Positions 24,064 to 39,000 of a stretch of DNA of 64,000 nucleotides are shown here, in pieces. The DNA is from Diploscapter coronatus (lineage: Eukaryota; Nematoda; Chromadorea; Rhabditida; Rhabditidae). The notes under the pieces were generated by a model. The model was not told the origin of the DNA. It ran no database searches and saw only the letters and a program-made list of their open reading frames with translations. Both the position numbers and the translations under genes were made by a program. The stretch is taken from contig OZ038423.1 in assembly GCA_964036155.1 (NCBI GenBank), positions 27,543,249 through 27,607,248 of the forward strand, in the 5' to 3' direction. Every line of letters starts with the position of its first letter. Position 1 is the first letter of the stretch.

Positions 24064-27000
24064 TTAAACAAACGACGAAAACCCGCTAACGATTTGGTGA
24101 TGGGAACTGAGAATGCCCGGTCTTTGTTCGGACTGGTTCTGTCCGGGGGTAGTCCTGTTAGGACTCGACGATGAGGTCATTCCGGAATCGGACGAATTCG
24201 GCCGGTGGTGGGGAGTGAGAATCGACTGGTAGTTGCCGGCGTGGGTCCCGGATAGAGCAGTGGACTGAACGACCGCATCCGTATCGCGAACGCGGCGCCA
24301 CGTGTCGCTGAAACTTTGTCTGTCAAAAATCTTCTTCTAGTTATAGCTAAAAAGTCAGCATGATGGTTTATGTGAGTTGAGTAGTTTTTCGAGCATCTAG
24401 CAGTTTCGGATCGATAGTGATTCTCATAAAACTACCAAGAAGGTTTGTTTTTCTTGAAACACTCTAAAAATTCTCAAAATTCCAAAAGCTAACCGATAAA
24501 TATCCGAAGTGCTATAATGAGCTGCGATATCCGCAATAGGTAGGGTGCTTTCATCAGTTCGCGGCCTTCCCGGACCTCGAATCGTATCACCGTCAACGCT
24601 CTCCTAAAATAATCCCCGGTAATTAATTCGATCTAGTTATTTAATTACCTCTTCTTCGTCAAAAGAGTCTTCGTACTCATCGAGTTTCACTGTATGTACA
24701 ATAGGCTGGTGCCGAAGGGCTTCGAAGTCTGGGCGGGAGTATTCGGATCTAAAAATTCTAAGTTTCAAACAACTTGTGGGATTTGATGAATAAGACCAGC
24801 TTTGATAAGTACGTTGTGTGCTATTGTTTCGTGACTCTAATTAAATTGAACGACCAATTAAACAGTGTTTCAAAGAAATATGGATCGCTAATTTTTGTCT
24901 TTGCTCATAGATTAGAAATCACCAATCCTTTCACATTTTCATTTCCAAACTCATTTCCTCACCTCCTCGAACTGCACTCGTATTCGCTGGTGCTCGCTCG
25001 GTTGTTGCCAATTAAATCCGGTCTGCCTCCAATGTCGTTGGTCATGATGTACGCAGTTCCATTGATTCTCGTCGTCGTGCCTCGTCCAGCGAGTGCTGCG
25101 AGCTTCTGCAGCCCGACTGTGCCTGGCAGCGGGGGCATGACATCGGTCGCCAGCCCGGTGTACATGTTCACAGTGCCGGGAGCGGCGCCGGATGACGAGC
25201 TTCCTGTAAGCAGGTTCATCTTTGCTTTGATTTCCGAGCTAACTTTAATCCCAGATTTACACGAAACTGATGAATTTCTACCTGAACGATGTCCAGACGC
25301 GTCATTGTTGTCCCCGAGAACGCTTCCATACGTAGGTGGCTCGCGATCAGACAACCAAGATTGAGTGGTGCCAGGACGAATCAAGAGGTCGTTTCTGAGA
25401 GATGAGTTAGAGTGGGTGGTTGAGAAGAGAAGTACGCACCTGCTCCTCGTCATGTTCCTCGCGTTGTCACCCTTGAGCTGGAAGGCGACGAAGTTTCCAT
25501 CAGCTAGCTGAAGACTATCCACGGAATTTTGACGTTTTTCTCGGCGATATTTGGCTGCAGAACCTGAATTTAGTCTTCTTGATTTGCACGACTTATTCAA
25601 TGAGCTTACCGGTCACACAGAGAATGGCGATAATCACTACGACGCAAACGAACGCGCCCATCGCAACCAGGGCCAAGAACCACCACTTGGTGTAGAACGG
25701 CTCTTCGGGGATGGATTCGGGCACGTACAGCTGCTCCGAATCGACGCTCGGCTTGCCAACCCCCAACTCGTTACGGGCGAACACACGAAACACGTAGAAA
25801 CTAGCCGGTTCGAGATCGTGGTACGAGATCTGAGCGCTGTGACGAAGTCCGTCAGAGACCTGAAAGTTGGAATTGAAAATAAGATTTACGTTTGTTCCAA
25901 AGGAGACCATGAATCAACTGCTTTTAACAATTGCCATCTGGTTTGACTTTCCTTCGCTTCGATATGATAACCTTGGAATCCATCAAGATGAGTAAAATTT
26001 ATACTAGGTTTCATCAAATCGATATTTTATTGGCTTTTTCTGAGATCTACAAAGATAATTGTCAAGTCTTACTTGCAAAGTGACCCATTCTCCGATCGGA
26101 TGGTTGATTTGAGAGACTTCTCGTTCGAGTCGTCGCTTCTCCGGTTGCACTGTGCTTCTTCCAGAGTTCTGCTCCGAATTTGGCTGAACTGCCCTCGCGA
26201 TTCGCTTTGCCTGCACCAAATGACCGACGAGATCCTCGATCTGATTGTCTCGCCACTGCAGAGTGATGTAGGACTGGGCAGGGATGACGACGGGACGCGA
26301 GGGAGGAAGTGGACCTTCTGGATTGACTCCGACGGTGATGTTGCCGGTTTCTGGTTCTCCTGGAAATGTGAAGATTGGTTTTTCGTGGCAATGAATGAAG
26401 TGTTGGAATTCTCCTCTACATACCTCTTCCTGCAGCCGTTTCTGCCCAGACGATGAAGTAGTACTGCGTGTTCTCTTCAAGATTCCTAGCATCAAAGTAC
26501 GTCTCCGAGGTCCTGTGCTGCTCCTCCCGTTTGAAGTCCTCCTGCACACGAGAAGCTCGATAGTTGACGATGTAGCCAGTGATTTTCCCGTTCGGTTGAG
26601 ACGGTGGCTCCCAGACGACTCTAACGGAGTCGAGGAGGGCATTGCGGAAACGAAGTTTTTCTACAGGTCCAGGAACGTCCTCGAGGGTGCGAACTCGTAA
26701 TTGGGCCATGTTACCTTCTCCAGCGCGGTTGTAAGCACTTACGGAAATCTAAAGTTGAAAAACTATGTTTCAAGGAAATGAACGTTTATTGAAAATTTAC
26801 TCTCATCAATTCTGTAGCTTCTTGTTTGCAAAATATTCTCAACGAAGGAAAGTCCCCACCTGTCACTATGTTGACAGGTTTGATCACGATAAAATTTACC
26901 TGATATTCGGTGAACTTTCTCAGGTCGGTCAAATTCGCTGAATTCGTCTCGACAACCATCAGCTCTTCCTCTTTGCTTTCCGGAGAAAGGATTGAGGCGA

Positions 27001-30000
27001 CCGGCACGAATCGAATCTTGAACCCGGAAATGACATCCGAAGCGTCCTCCGTCCAAGGATTCCATCGAATGTGGATCACGTTTGATGAAACTGGTTCGGC
27101 AGTTAGATGGGAGATGTTTCTGAATAGTTGCTTTTATTAGGAAGGTTTGATGAAAAATGTTGCAGGACTTGTTCGGATATAGGCACAAGTGAATATTTTC
27201 GTCATATTCTGGTGTAGAATTTTATTTTAAAAATCTAAACTAGATGTGTTTCGAAAGTTTTAGGATATAGTTGAACAGACTTTTCATTGTTTCGCGGAAA
27301 ATAATTGGAAAAATTGTGCAAAAGTAAATGCTTACCTCTTCGGAATCGAGTATCCAATGTAGACAAAAACAGGCTGCGAGAAAGGTCCTTCGCCTTCGGA
27401 ATTAAAGGCTCGCATTTTGACGATGTAGTGACGGAAACTGGCCAGTTTTTGAAGAACATACTGAAATGGCTCATAAACACATCATTAGGAGAAGGAGTCA
27501 CTTCATTGAAATCAAGCTAAACTCTTTATTTTCTTGAAACATACCTGCTCTCTATCAGAATGCTCACTGCCTGAGGGTATCTCTGCCACACTCCACGTAT
27601 CGTTGCTCGGATATTCTCGATAGGCGATCCGATATCCGATCTCATTCGCGTTCCAATCCTTCCGATCCGGCACAGTCCAAGTCAGCTGCAAGCTGCTCGA
27701 GTCGTAGGGACTTGGTTGGATTGAAGATGGCGCCGCGGACGGTGCTGCTGGAAGCGTACGCATCCAGTCGGATTCCGCCGACCAAACCGACTCCGTGAAA
27801 TCGCCGATGTACCTAGAATTTTAGGTCAATTGTATCAGTTTAGAGCCTGAGATTTGGCGAGATCAGGAAGAGGATGAGCATAGAATAGATAACGCATTTA
27901 AAAATTGAGGCTGAACAAACTGGCTTACCGAATTCGGAACCGATACGCGGAATTTGGTGACAGGCTCGTGGCGACCGCCGAACCCTTGGCGAAATCAACC
28001 CTTTCGATCGGAGTCCAATTATCGTCGTTCGCCTTCTGATAGGCAACCTGCACAGCGCGGACCGGTGCTTCTAAATTCGTCTCTTGAGTCTTTAAGGCTC
28101 GGCTCGAGATATACCCGGATCATTCGGATGGGTCTCCTTCCAGGTGACGCCGATCTTGTTGGATGAATAAGGCGTTTTGTCATCTCGCAGCGGGTTTGGA
28201 GGGTTTCGAAGGGGCACTGAAAATTTTATTCCCATGAAAGTATGATAAGTTTCAAAGAATTTCTAGGTGATGGAGCCTCAATGGAAGGCAATTTGCTCTC
28301 TGCGCGATATGTTAAGATAAATATAAAATAATTTACCTCTGACTGACGACGTGACGACTTCAATGATGTTCTCGTCGGACTCTCCAGTTGGGTTGACCGC
28401 TTTGACAGCGAAGAAGTATTGTTCAGCAGGCTGCAGGCTAGTCGCGGAAAACATCAACAGACTTCCGGCGACCTGAACTTTGAGTTTGTCAAAAATCTGA
28501 GTTGATTTGAAATTCATCTTACCTGCGCATCAATCGCAGAAGACCTCGTCTCTGTAGCCCTCCAATATGAAACCACATAAGATTGAATTTTTCCATTCGG
28601 ATAGGCAGGAGGCAACCACTTGAGCCGGACTTCGTTTTCAGATACGAATGAACAACCGAAATATTGAGGAGGGCCAGGAACTGAAATTTGAACATTTTAA
28701 AGTGTTTTGGAGAGGGTGACAGATTTTTTAAGTAAAGTAAAATTGTGGAGACACCCATCGAACTGTCATAAGATATGGCTATCTTTCGGGAAAAATGATG
28801 AACGTTCAGGACCAAATTTCAACAATTGAGAGATAGATGGTTTTGGAATCAAAAATCTCTTAGAAAAAGCTCACGATCTTCTCCCGTATCGACGAGTGTG
28901 GCAACTGTATTTTCCGGTCCGTTTCCGACGATCGTGTAGGCTGACACAAAGACTCGATACCCAGAGTAGGCTCTCAATCCGGTGACTTTCACAGAGTGCA
29001 TGTCGTGATCCGGTGCGTCAACTGTCTTCGTCTCTTCTTGGGCTTGCCCTTCTCTTTCTGAAACTTTTACGATCTTTTCGTCGCACTGAAAATGAGCGAT
29101 ACCTGGCGCGACCCTCACAGTGTAGCCGAGAATGATTCCGCTGGCTTGAGACGCGTGAACTGGCTCCCATTTGACGATGATAGATCTAGGCCCGTCCAAA
29201 CTGGCGAGGACATTTCGGGGTGATCCGGAGGGGACACTTTCGTAGGTTCTGAATTTGAGAACAGGTGATTTTTTGGCAATTGATAAGTTTCGGGATTTTG
29301 CATGATATTTCATCGAAACCATTTATCGAGTCTTGCTTCAGTTTTGCATAAATTCCCTCAAAATCCTACTTTGCTTGCAACGTTTCCGAAGTTTCACTCC
29401 GACCAAAGATGTTCTCTGCGAACAATTCGATTTGATAATTGGTGTACGGGCGTAGATCTCGGATCGTATACTCACTGGCCCTCAACGATGGAGTTCGGAC
29501 TTCCTTCTAAAATTGATTTTTTTTCAAAACTCAAGAGGCTAGAAATCTACCCAATCGTCGGTGTTGTCTTCCTTGTAGACGATCAAATAGCCCTTGGGTT
29601 GGCCGTTCCACTGATTCGCCAACAGTGGCGTCCAGGACACGGAAATTGCCGTAGCGGAAATTGGATCGGCGAACATTTTGGCGGAAAGCATTTCGGGATT
29701 CGTTTGCTTCGTCTAAACGGGACTTTCTCGTATCTTTCATTTCTTCTGGACTTACCTCGAAAGCTTGAGAGGGTTCACTGGGCGCGCCTCGACCCTTGAC
29801 ATTTTCGGCAACTAATCTCAGTTGGTACTGAGTATATGGTCGAAGTCCTTCGACGGCGATCGAGCGAGCTTTCGGGGCACTAAATTTGATAAAATACTCA
29901 TGGAAAGCTCACGATTGATGAACTCTCACCTGATGCTGAAAATGTGCGTGAAAATGGTGGACTCTGCAATTCTCGCCTCGACGATCCACTGCTTGATCGA

Positions 30001-33000
30001 AGTGTGGCCGTCGAACCCTGGGACGAAGTTGAGTCTGACGGACCGAGCTTGAACATCGGTGATTGAGAGGGAGCTGGGTCGGCCAGGAAGTTCTAAAGTG
30101 ATGTTTCGGAATTATTCAACTCGATTTTTAAGAAATTTTATACTGATTGACCGAGAATTTCTAATTGAAAATTATGCTTTAAAAAAATTCATTCATTTTG
30201 AAGAGAAGTAACTTCGATGTCACTTGGGTAATGACGGCATAACATGAAGAATAGTGAATTATCGTATGCTCCGAAAATTCTTGAGTTTATTTGAAAAGAA
30301 CTAATTTCGATCTGGGCTCGGAACACATAAGATTTATCGAAAATGAATTTACCCGGTGGAACTCCTGACTCGAATTTCGTCTCTTCCTTCGGTCCCTCTC
30401 CTTTAATGGTCGAAGCCGAGATGTCCATCGTGTAGCTAGTAGAAGACTCCAATCCCTCGATGGTCACGTTCTTCTGGTCGCCGTTGATTTGCAGCTCGGT
30501 TTTCAGCTCGGAATTGGAAGTTGGCCAGTGACGAATCTGGAAAAAGTTGTTCAGCTAGATAGTGAAAATTCGTATGCTTCGAAAGCCTGTGGATTAGATA
30601 CAAAGCAACGCTGTATTACATGAAACTACTCGTTGGAAAAATATGTTTTACGAGTTTACACATTCCGGCTAAGAAATCATCACATCGTTTTTTCGTTTTT
30701 CTGTGGTATTGTTTTCGGAAAAAATCAATAAAATTCCTACCGTGTACTTGGTGATGATGCCGTTCGGATCCAGAGGCATGTTCCACAGAATCACTGCTCC
30801 GTTGAACATGACCTCGGCGACCGTCAACTCGGAAACTGGTCCAGGAATATCCTGCTCAGTAACGACACTGATCGAATGACTCCTAGGACCGTCTCCAGCT
30901 GCGGTGTAGCACAGAACCGTCACGTTGTAGTGACCTAAACTAGAATTGTTGCTAAATTTTCAGATAGATCTAGAACTCGAAAAAAGAATCGGCGAGAAAT
31001 GTAGTGGAATAATTGAACAACTTGTTTCAAATTCTGAAGCTTGCAACTCTTTATAGTATCAAAAATTTTACATTTTGGCTTTGTTGTCATTTTATTTCGA
31101 CATCCGAAGAATGATTGAAAACGCCTTCTGATGATAATCTCAAAATTTTCTGAAACCTACCAAACTTCTCCAACCCTTCGACGATTGTCTCCAGTTGACT
31201 TCTATCGGGATCTAACAAGACTTGTCGGTGCAGGGGACCCCGCAGAGGGATGCCTTTCCAGAACTCGACCTAGAAATCGAAGTCTTCCAGAAAATTCACG
31301 AACAATTCTACCTTGTAGCCCAAATTGACTCCCGGTATTCTCTGCTGATCGGGTGCGGTAAAGTAGACTTGGACTGCGGTGGAGTTGAGCACATGGACTC
31401 GTACGCCTTTCGGAGCCTGAGTTGGTACGCCTTCGGCTGTGGTGACCTCGATCGAATGAGAAAACACTCCAAGGCCACGATGATTATACGCAGCAACTTG
31501 GATCTCGTATTCTCGCCAGGTGATCAGTTGATCGATTACAGCGTTCCTCGCATCCTTCGTAGTAATATTCTTCTCGTTCCAAGTCAAACTGCTGTAGCCG
31601 GCGAGGCGATATCTGAAAGGTTGAAAATTGAAAATGTTTTAAAAAAAATGCTTGGAAGAAATCGATTTCGTTTTCGATAGTTGAACCATTATTTGTAGAT
31701 TGAATAAACTTAATCTAGAAATGTGAGGCTATTTGATATGTTGTAAGAATTTCTTTCCTGAAGACAGATGATATTGTCTCTGCAATACTGAACCGATTTG
31801 TTAGGTAATCGATCATTAAAATGAAGTCAAAATTTAGTATGTTTTAAAACTTCTCAAATGTGGAGATCTAATTCATCTGCATTAGTTGGTTTCCGAGACA
31901 AGTCGTTAGATAAAATCTCACCTAACGATATAGCCCAGAATATCGCCGCTCCATTGCTCCTCCTTGGGTTGTTGCCATTGAACGATGATGCTGTTGGATG
32001 ATCGAGCAGATGCGGCGACATTCCTCGGTGCAGCGGAGGGCGGTTGTTGGGGCATCGTCACATTGGCCGAGGGAAGTGAGGGCTTCCCAGCACCGTGTTT
32101 GTTCGATGCTACCACGCGGAATTCGGCTGTCTAAAGAATTATATTGAATGTTTTAATATCGTGGTTAGAAGGAAGAAAAACATTTATGATATTTTTCACT
32201 GTGACCCATTAGATTATTTTTTGATGTTTGGTTGTCGTGAAGCGTGACCGACAACCGAATTAATTAGATTGTTCGGTAAGCTGATCTTCGAAACTCCGAA
32301 GCATATCGAATTTTCACACTTACCTGCGATGGTTTCAAGTCCTCCACGTCGACTGAGCAGCATGGCTTTGTTTCGTCTTTAGCGACGTTATCGATGACTG
32401 TTTGCCAATCTAAGGAAAATTTTCGAATCTTGGAGTAAACTCGGAAAAACCCTACCCGACCACAGCCCAGTCGGTCCTAAAGTTCGCATTTCGACGGCGT
32501 GTTTGATAATCGGCTCATTTCCGTCGAATCCTTCAAGCCACGATATCCTGACCTTCGCCGGCATCGTCTCGTTGTGAAGTTCGGCTTTAACAGCAACAGG
32601 CATCGCGGGTTTCTCAATTATACGGAGGTTCGCCGTAGCGTTTTCAACCCTATCCTCGACCCGAACCGAGCATCGATACTCGCCGATGTTGTCAGGCCCG
32701 ACCTAGAATGAAAATATGTGATTTTTTGTTTAATTGATTTTCACTTTTATCGCTCATTAATAATGGTCGACAAAGCGGTGATATTTGAAATTCTGAAGAT
32801 GCAACTTTTGAAACATTTGTAATTTATTAACTTCTGTCTGATGGATGTACTAATGCTAGAAAATTTGATTGGGAGTTAGTTAGAATCTTTCAAACCCACC
32901 TGTCGAATAATCAGACTACCCTTGCGATTCTTCGAAATTCTCAGTCCTGGATCGCCCATCGTCGGGATTAGTTCGTCCTAAAATGAATCTCTAAACATTC

Positions 33001-36000
33001 GAATACTTGAAATCCTCCTCACATTGAGATACCACGTCCTTTGCGCAGTTCGTTCGAATTCTTTCGCGACTTCACAGGAAAATTCGACGTTTGTGCCGAT
33101 AAGACTTTTCTGATCTACAGGCCCGAACTCGATTAGGTTGTCCCCTAAAATTGATTAGTTATATTTCTAAATTTTGCTAGCTTTGCATGGAGTATCTTCG
33201 ACGATTGCACTTCATTTTCGTATAAAATTATCTTATTCCTTACCCGTCACACTCAACTTCGCCGACACCGTCTTGGTATTCATAGAATTGGTCGCTTCGC
33301 AGGTGTAAATTCCTGAGTCAGATTTCTTCAAATCATGAATCGTCAGGGCATCGTCAGCTATATCATATTTCGTTGTAGCCGGATGAATTTCGGAGTCTAA
33401 AATTTGAAAGGTAACATTTTGGTAATAATTTGGTAACTTACCATTGAAGTACCAAATCATATGGGGTTTCGGATGACCGGACGCTGAGCAGAATAGAGAA
33501 TGCTTTTCGGATCCAGAAGGAATGGTGGCGTCGGATGGAACTTTCAGGAAAGAAAGTGTGGTAGCTAAATGATAGAAAGTAGTATCAAGTTTGGCAAATC
33601 TGTTTGTTACTTGAATTGATGGACTCGGATTTCTCGACGGTATCGACAGGATCATCTCGGCTCAGACTTAGAAGTGGGTCTTGGGAAAGGTCTTCATCTT
33701 CATGAGACGAAAAGGCTGGTAGAACTAAAATTGAAATATTTGAAAAATCGATCATTTTAGCTAGAGGACGATAGCAACAGCACAATGAACTCTTGAAAAA
33801 TCAGTTGATTTGGAGTATTTTGAAACCTGATATTTACAACGTTTTCAATTTTTGAGAAGTTATGGACTACAGTGCATCTGTTAATTATGGACATTAATTT
33901 CGATTTCGTTTTGAAAATTTTTGAAATATTAAATGTAAAAAAAAACTAACCTTCATTAGGGTCGCCCTCGTGCAGCCAAACTGACGTAGAATCTCTTCCC
34001 GCTTCATTTTGAGCTTCGCATTGATAAACGCCGAAATTGAGTTGACCGATGGACGAGAGTTTCAGATGGTTGTTCTGTGTGGCGGGGCCGGTTAGCTAAA
34101 ATTCGAATTCTAAAAATGTTACAGGTACTTTTCATGTTTTCTTCTTTTCCTCAATAATTATTCATTTCTTTTTCGTAAATAAGTACTGGAACTATTGCAA
34201 GTTTATTTCGTCCAGCATATCCCCATAAATAATTATTCAAGCTTATGGCTTTAAGCTTGAGGATTCAGTTTCACCCTTCTTGGTGAGTTTTTGCATTTCA
34301 CTGAATGTGTAAATGCGGTCGACTAATTACTCGCAATAAAACTTTCACTCCTTTTCTAAGATCCAGACAGGCGCGTGCGATAATTTTCCTAAAAAAATAG
34401 AAAAGAACTCGGAAAAACGAGGTAAATACTTATGAAAAAATACGCTCTTGAATACAGAGGAAAAGCTGGAGGATAATTAAAATCTTGACGGGCATAGATC
34501 TCCTTTGAGAATTTTTGGGAAGGAATCTTTGGTTACTGGGAAGGGTTGAGAGATTTTGAGAATTGCACAAGCTTGTAAAAGTTAAAGAATCCGCTCATTT
34601 TTGGCTATATTAAAAAAATATATTTCAACGCATCTCATGCTCGAATCCTTTTATCATCAGCGAATCCATTATATTTCAAACTTTGAAACATAGAAAAGTC
34701 GCGAAAAATTCATTTGGATATTCTTTTTCCGATGTTTCAAATTTCGCAATCCCCCGTGATTAGTCGATTTTTTGGAAGTAAAAGCGAATTTGTTTCTCGG
34801 GCCTAGCTGCCAACCGGTTCAAGCGCAATTTGTCCGTGTTTTTGCCGTCCAAAAACCCGCGAAGATTATTGAGAAAGGAACCGGTAGCTTAGCCAACAAC
34901 TAACGGATTATGAGAGATTTGTCAAATTATGAAATTCCAATATTTTGATGAAACTTGAGAAGTTGCAAAACTAATCATAAAATTTTATTGATTTCTCCCG
35001 TTCGTTCCTGTTTTGAACCCTGTGGTAATTTGTGGCCACTACTTGACCATCGTTCGAAAGTGCGTGCTTGAGTCCGAGCATATGGTAGTTAGAAATGTCA
35101 TGTGGTGATTCTTTTGTCTTATGAAGTGCCCCATTCTTTTCGGGGTGGAAATTATTCCCAAATCCCTCTAAAATGGGAACATTTTATCTCTAATCCTAAA
35201 ATGGGTAAAGTGTAATTAGAAATGGCTCATACTTTTTTCATCCATCAGCGCTAACCTAAAAGGCTAATACCATAGGCATGAGTGAACTTTTACAATGGGA
35301 CAGAGTATGAATCAGAGACCTAGTCAATCCAGGAACTATTTTGAGATAAATTAGATTTTTTCTCTTTTTAGATAGGGTCCACAAACACTACGCTCATTTT
35401 CTTGCTCATATGAAATTGAAATTTCTATAAATGTAAAGAGAATTCTCGTTTTCTGACTGAAAGTATGTTCATACTGTTCAAACGGTCACAAACGATTCTC
35501 AAATGATCAGTACTAACAAGGCTCAGATATCAAACCGGGAATGAACACGTTATTTTAATATTCTCGCACGTTCTTGAGAGAAAACCATTCTTCAGTTTTC
35601 TGAACAAGCAGCGCAAGAGCGCACATCAAATGAGTAAGGAGAGTATGAGTGAAATCCGAATGACTCAAGCGGCCAAAATGATGCATGAAAATTTTTAAAA
35701 AATGTGTGTATTCACATTTGGAGTTTGTTTTTGCCTAATTTTATGGGCAACATGACATGAATTTTTCAATGGCCCAAACATCTGTTACGCCAATATTTGC
35801 TCGTGGATATGATTTTTACCGCGGAGGAATAGCCATGAGAAACGTGTTTGCGGGGCCTACTTTTAGAAGACGGATATCTCAAATATTTCGCCATTTTTGG
35901 AATGGAAAATCGCTCGAAAGTTAATTTTCCTTTCCCTAAGAAAATGATCCCTCAAAAACTTATCAAGAAAAGTTCCATTTCGGGTATGATTTTGATAGCC

Positions 36001-39000
36001 CATTTCTTTCGTCGAATGATCAATATGACCTTGCGGGAGCGAGAAAATTGAAGGAAAAAGTTGATGTGTATGTGAACGCAAACGTAAACGTTTCAGTTTT
36101 CATCTATGAAAAATGGTCAGTTTTAAATGCAACTTTTAAAATTTATCAATGATGAAAGGATTGGGAGAAAAATCTTTCAAAATTTTCAAATATAAGACGT
36201 TGTTCCTTCTGAAAGGCTATAAAACCATAAGTCTAGTTTATAAAAACTCAGGATATCCAGCTTGGTTTACATTTGCTTCGGAAAGTTCAAAGTAATTCCG
36301 TATGTCTGGTTTGTTTCACTAATTCTCGCCAATACGTGAGTTGATGGGTGAATGGTTTTTGGCTTGCCGAATATGGGTCAATATCCCTTACTCACAGTCA
36401 CTAGCAAAGGGTGTGAGAAAGGAAAACTTATAAGGAATTGGGTTAATCCTATTAATTATTATAAGGAGCGAAAGTTTCTCTGCGCTCTCCAATAAAATCT
36501 CTATCTATAGTTTTTAGAAAATACTTGTATAGACCGTATTAATTAGTACCTAGATAATCCAGTTTTAAGGGATATCCATTTAGAGAACAAATTGCGTAGA
36601 GCTCTTTTTGCAAACCATTTTTGAGTATATTACACCCTGAGAAAGTACCATATTTGGTAGGACACTCAATCTAATAGGATTATCTGTTCTATCATGCGCA
36701 ACCAGAAGATAGGCTATCTAGTATTTTCAGCTTTTTTTTTTAAATATGATACCAAAATATGGCTAGGTCATGGGAAGACGCACTTGGATTTGGTCAAATT
36801 GCGGTAATTATTGCATAATTCATGAGGAAGTATGAGCGAGTAATTGTTCGGAACAAATGTTGGATCATTTTACTCGAATGAAAACAATATCAAATTTTTT
36901 GGGGGAAAGACTGACTTTCTAATTTTTGCAACCTATTCTACAAAAGCAAGAATATTTGTTTGTAAATTTGCAACCAATTTGGAATAAACAATTGTGTTCT
37001 TTATATTCTGTCGATTCTTATGATTTTTTTTGTAACATACAAAATCCCTGTCTAGGAAAAAGTAGGTTATATAAATTTCGCCTGCCAAAAGCGTTCCCAA
37101 AAGGACCCCCTAATTAGCGCGCCCTCTATCCACTCTACCACTCGCTATGTCGGCATTCTAATAAAATAGTCTGTTTGCTGAAAATCAAGAGATCGCTCTA
37201 TTTTGAGAGACAAACAGATACAGAAAATTATAGAAAGTATACGCATTGCGCCACATGGTTAAAGAGGCAAATAATAACAATCTAAAGTGTGGCAGAGTTC
37301 CTATACCTAATTATTAGAAATTCGAATAGAGGAAAAGACGCAGAGGCTAATTGACATTCTAGAATTACGCATTCGTCTTACAAGTACGCTTTGTCAAAAT
37401 GCAAGAGAGTAAAATTACCCCAGAGTCAAGAGTCGACTTGTTTTGACTTTACCTATAAGAAAGAAAGTAATTTCGGGCATAGCTTGAAAAAGTTGAGATT
37501 ATAGGTTTCAAGAAATTTCGTATCCTCCTGCATTCATTTTTATTCATCAATAAGTGTTCACGATCGAAGTTTATCAAATTTTCAAAGCAACTAACCTTTT
37601 GCCCATTGAAGTACCACGTGAAAATCGCCGGCGATGACTTCTTTTTCATGGAGCATCTCAGGTCGATAGCCGAGTGAATCGGACGTCGGGTTTCGGTCGG
37701 AAGCGGTCTCAAAATCGGTGGAGCTAAATTTTTTCCTGCCAGAATTAGTTTTTCTTCGAGAGATTTACCTATGAAATTGATCGTGGAAAATTTGTGCTCA
37801 AAGATTCTACCGGATGTAGCTTCAATACGGCATTCTAACTTGTGTTCTCCCTAAAGTAAAAAAAAAAATTTTAAATAGGGAAAGAAAAATCTTACCTTCG
37901 TAAAAGACGCCGGATTCGTCATGACAAGCCTTCGATTGTTGTGAAGCATACTGACCCCGACTTCAGAGCTACTCAGAATTTTCCCATCCAAAAGCCAAGA
38001 AATATGGACGTTCTTTCTAAATGTTATAAAATCAGGATTTTTTCTGGAATTTTAATTTTACCCAGTATTCGGGACGCAATCGAAGTGTTCCTTCTTTCCT
38101 AGGGTTGAAGCTAGAATCGTTTGATCCGACGTAAAATAAATGATAGAAATCGCCATTTCGGACATTTGGGGTCGATTTCTAAACTTTTTGAGGTTGAAAT
38201 TTGAAATTTTACCAGCAAGGTGACATTATACTTGGTCTATCAAAAATTTTGAAGCCTAAAATTTAAGAGAAGCACACCAAAAACTTACAAATCACCAACA
38301 TCCTTGATCGAATATTCCTGCGATACGATATCCGTGAAGCTCTCGGAAGAGGCGATAAGTCGATAGTTTCCAAAGTCGTTCCGGGTTATTCCCACGATGA
38401 CAAGGTCTCCTGTTGAGGTGACGAAATGGGTATTGTTGGTGTAGACCTAAACTTTCACCATTTCTATAGGTTACCTTAACATTTAAGGTGGATTTCATGA
38501 ACTATTTTCTTTATAGCTTTTGAAAATGGAATTTCTAATTTAGAGAGGCTTATAATCACTAGCTGAACTTGTAATTTAGAATGAACATTTATTTTGCTTT
38601 TGAAACGGCGGTATTGATTATTTTTCAACCGCTATTTCATCCCTTCATTTTCCTTATGAAGAGTTATTGGCGTGACTTTTTCGCACGACAATCAACGAAG
38701 AAAAACCCCTCGAGGCAAAAAGCGCGAGATTTACCGTTCTCTTCAATCCTCTCAAATCTCTCGATATCTCTTCAAAATGACCATCACTCGATAGATCTCG
38801 AGTGCGGGAAAATAGTATGAGAAATCAAGAGAACCAGAAATCCGAAGGGCGTTATCCCAATAGGCAAAGATGCTCTGTTTACTCTTTTTCGTCGTCTGGC
38901 ATTCTCTCATTCTCTAATACTATTTCTTTCTTTCTATCTCGGGTCTGAGAATAGTATTTTTGACCGTTCCTGCCAGCAAGCTTGCCAAAACAATGTTAGG

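Noticed and set aside
24959..25364. Plus-strand 196-codon frame (24774-25364) and the unbroken minus frame through the 78-bp intron
   Set aside because: The plus frame is a shadow of rig-4 exon 39. The unbroken minus frame is kept only as a possible retained intron.
29302..29799. Long plus-strand frames across the rig-4 exons
   Set aside because: They are antisense shadows of GC-richer coding exons; the minus strand carries the FN3 motifs.
37100..37165. tRNA-like stretch on the minus strand in rig-4 intron 8
   Set aside because: An A-box-like block is present but no B box and no cloverleaf can be drawn.
38211..38240. A possible micro-exon in rig-4 (between GATAG and GGTAAAA)
   Set aside because: Including it creates a stop codon at the junction with the next exon; skipping it joins exon 4 to 38178 cleanly.
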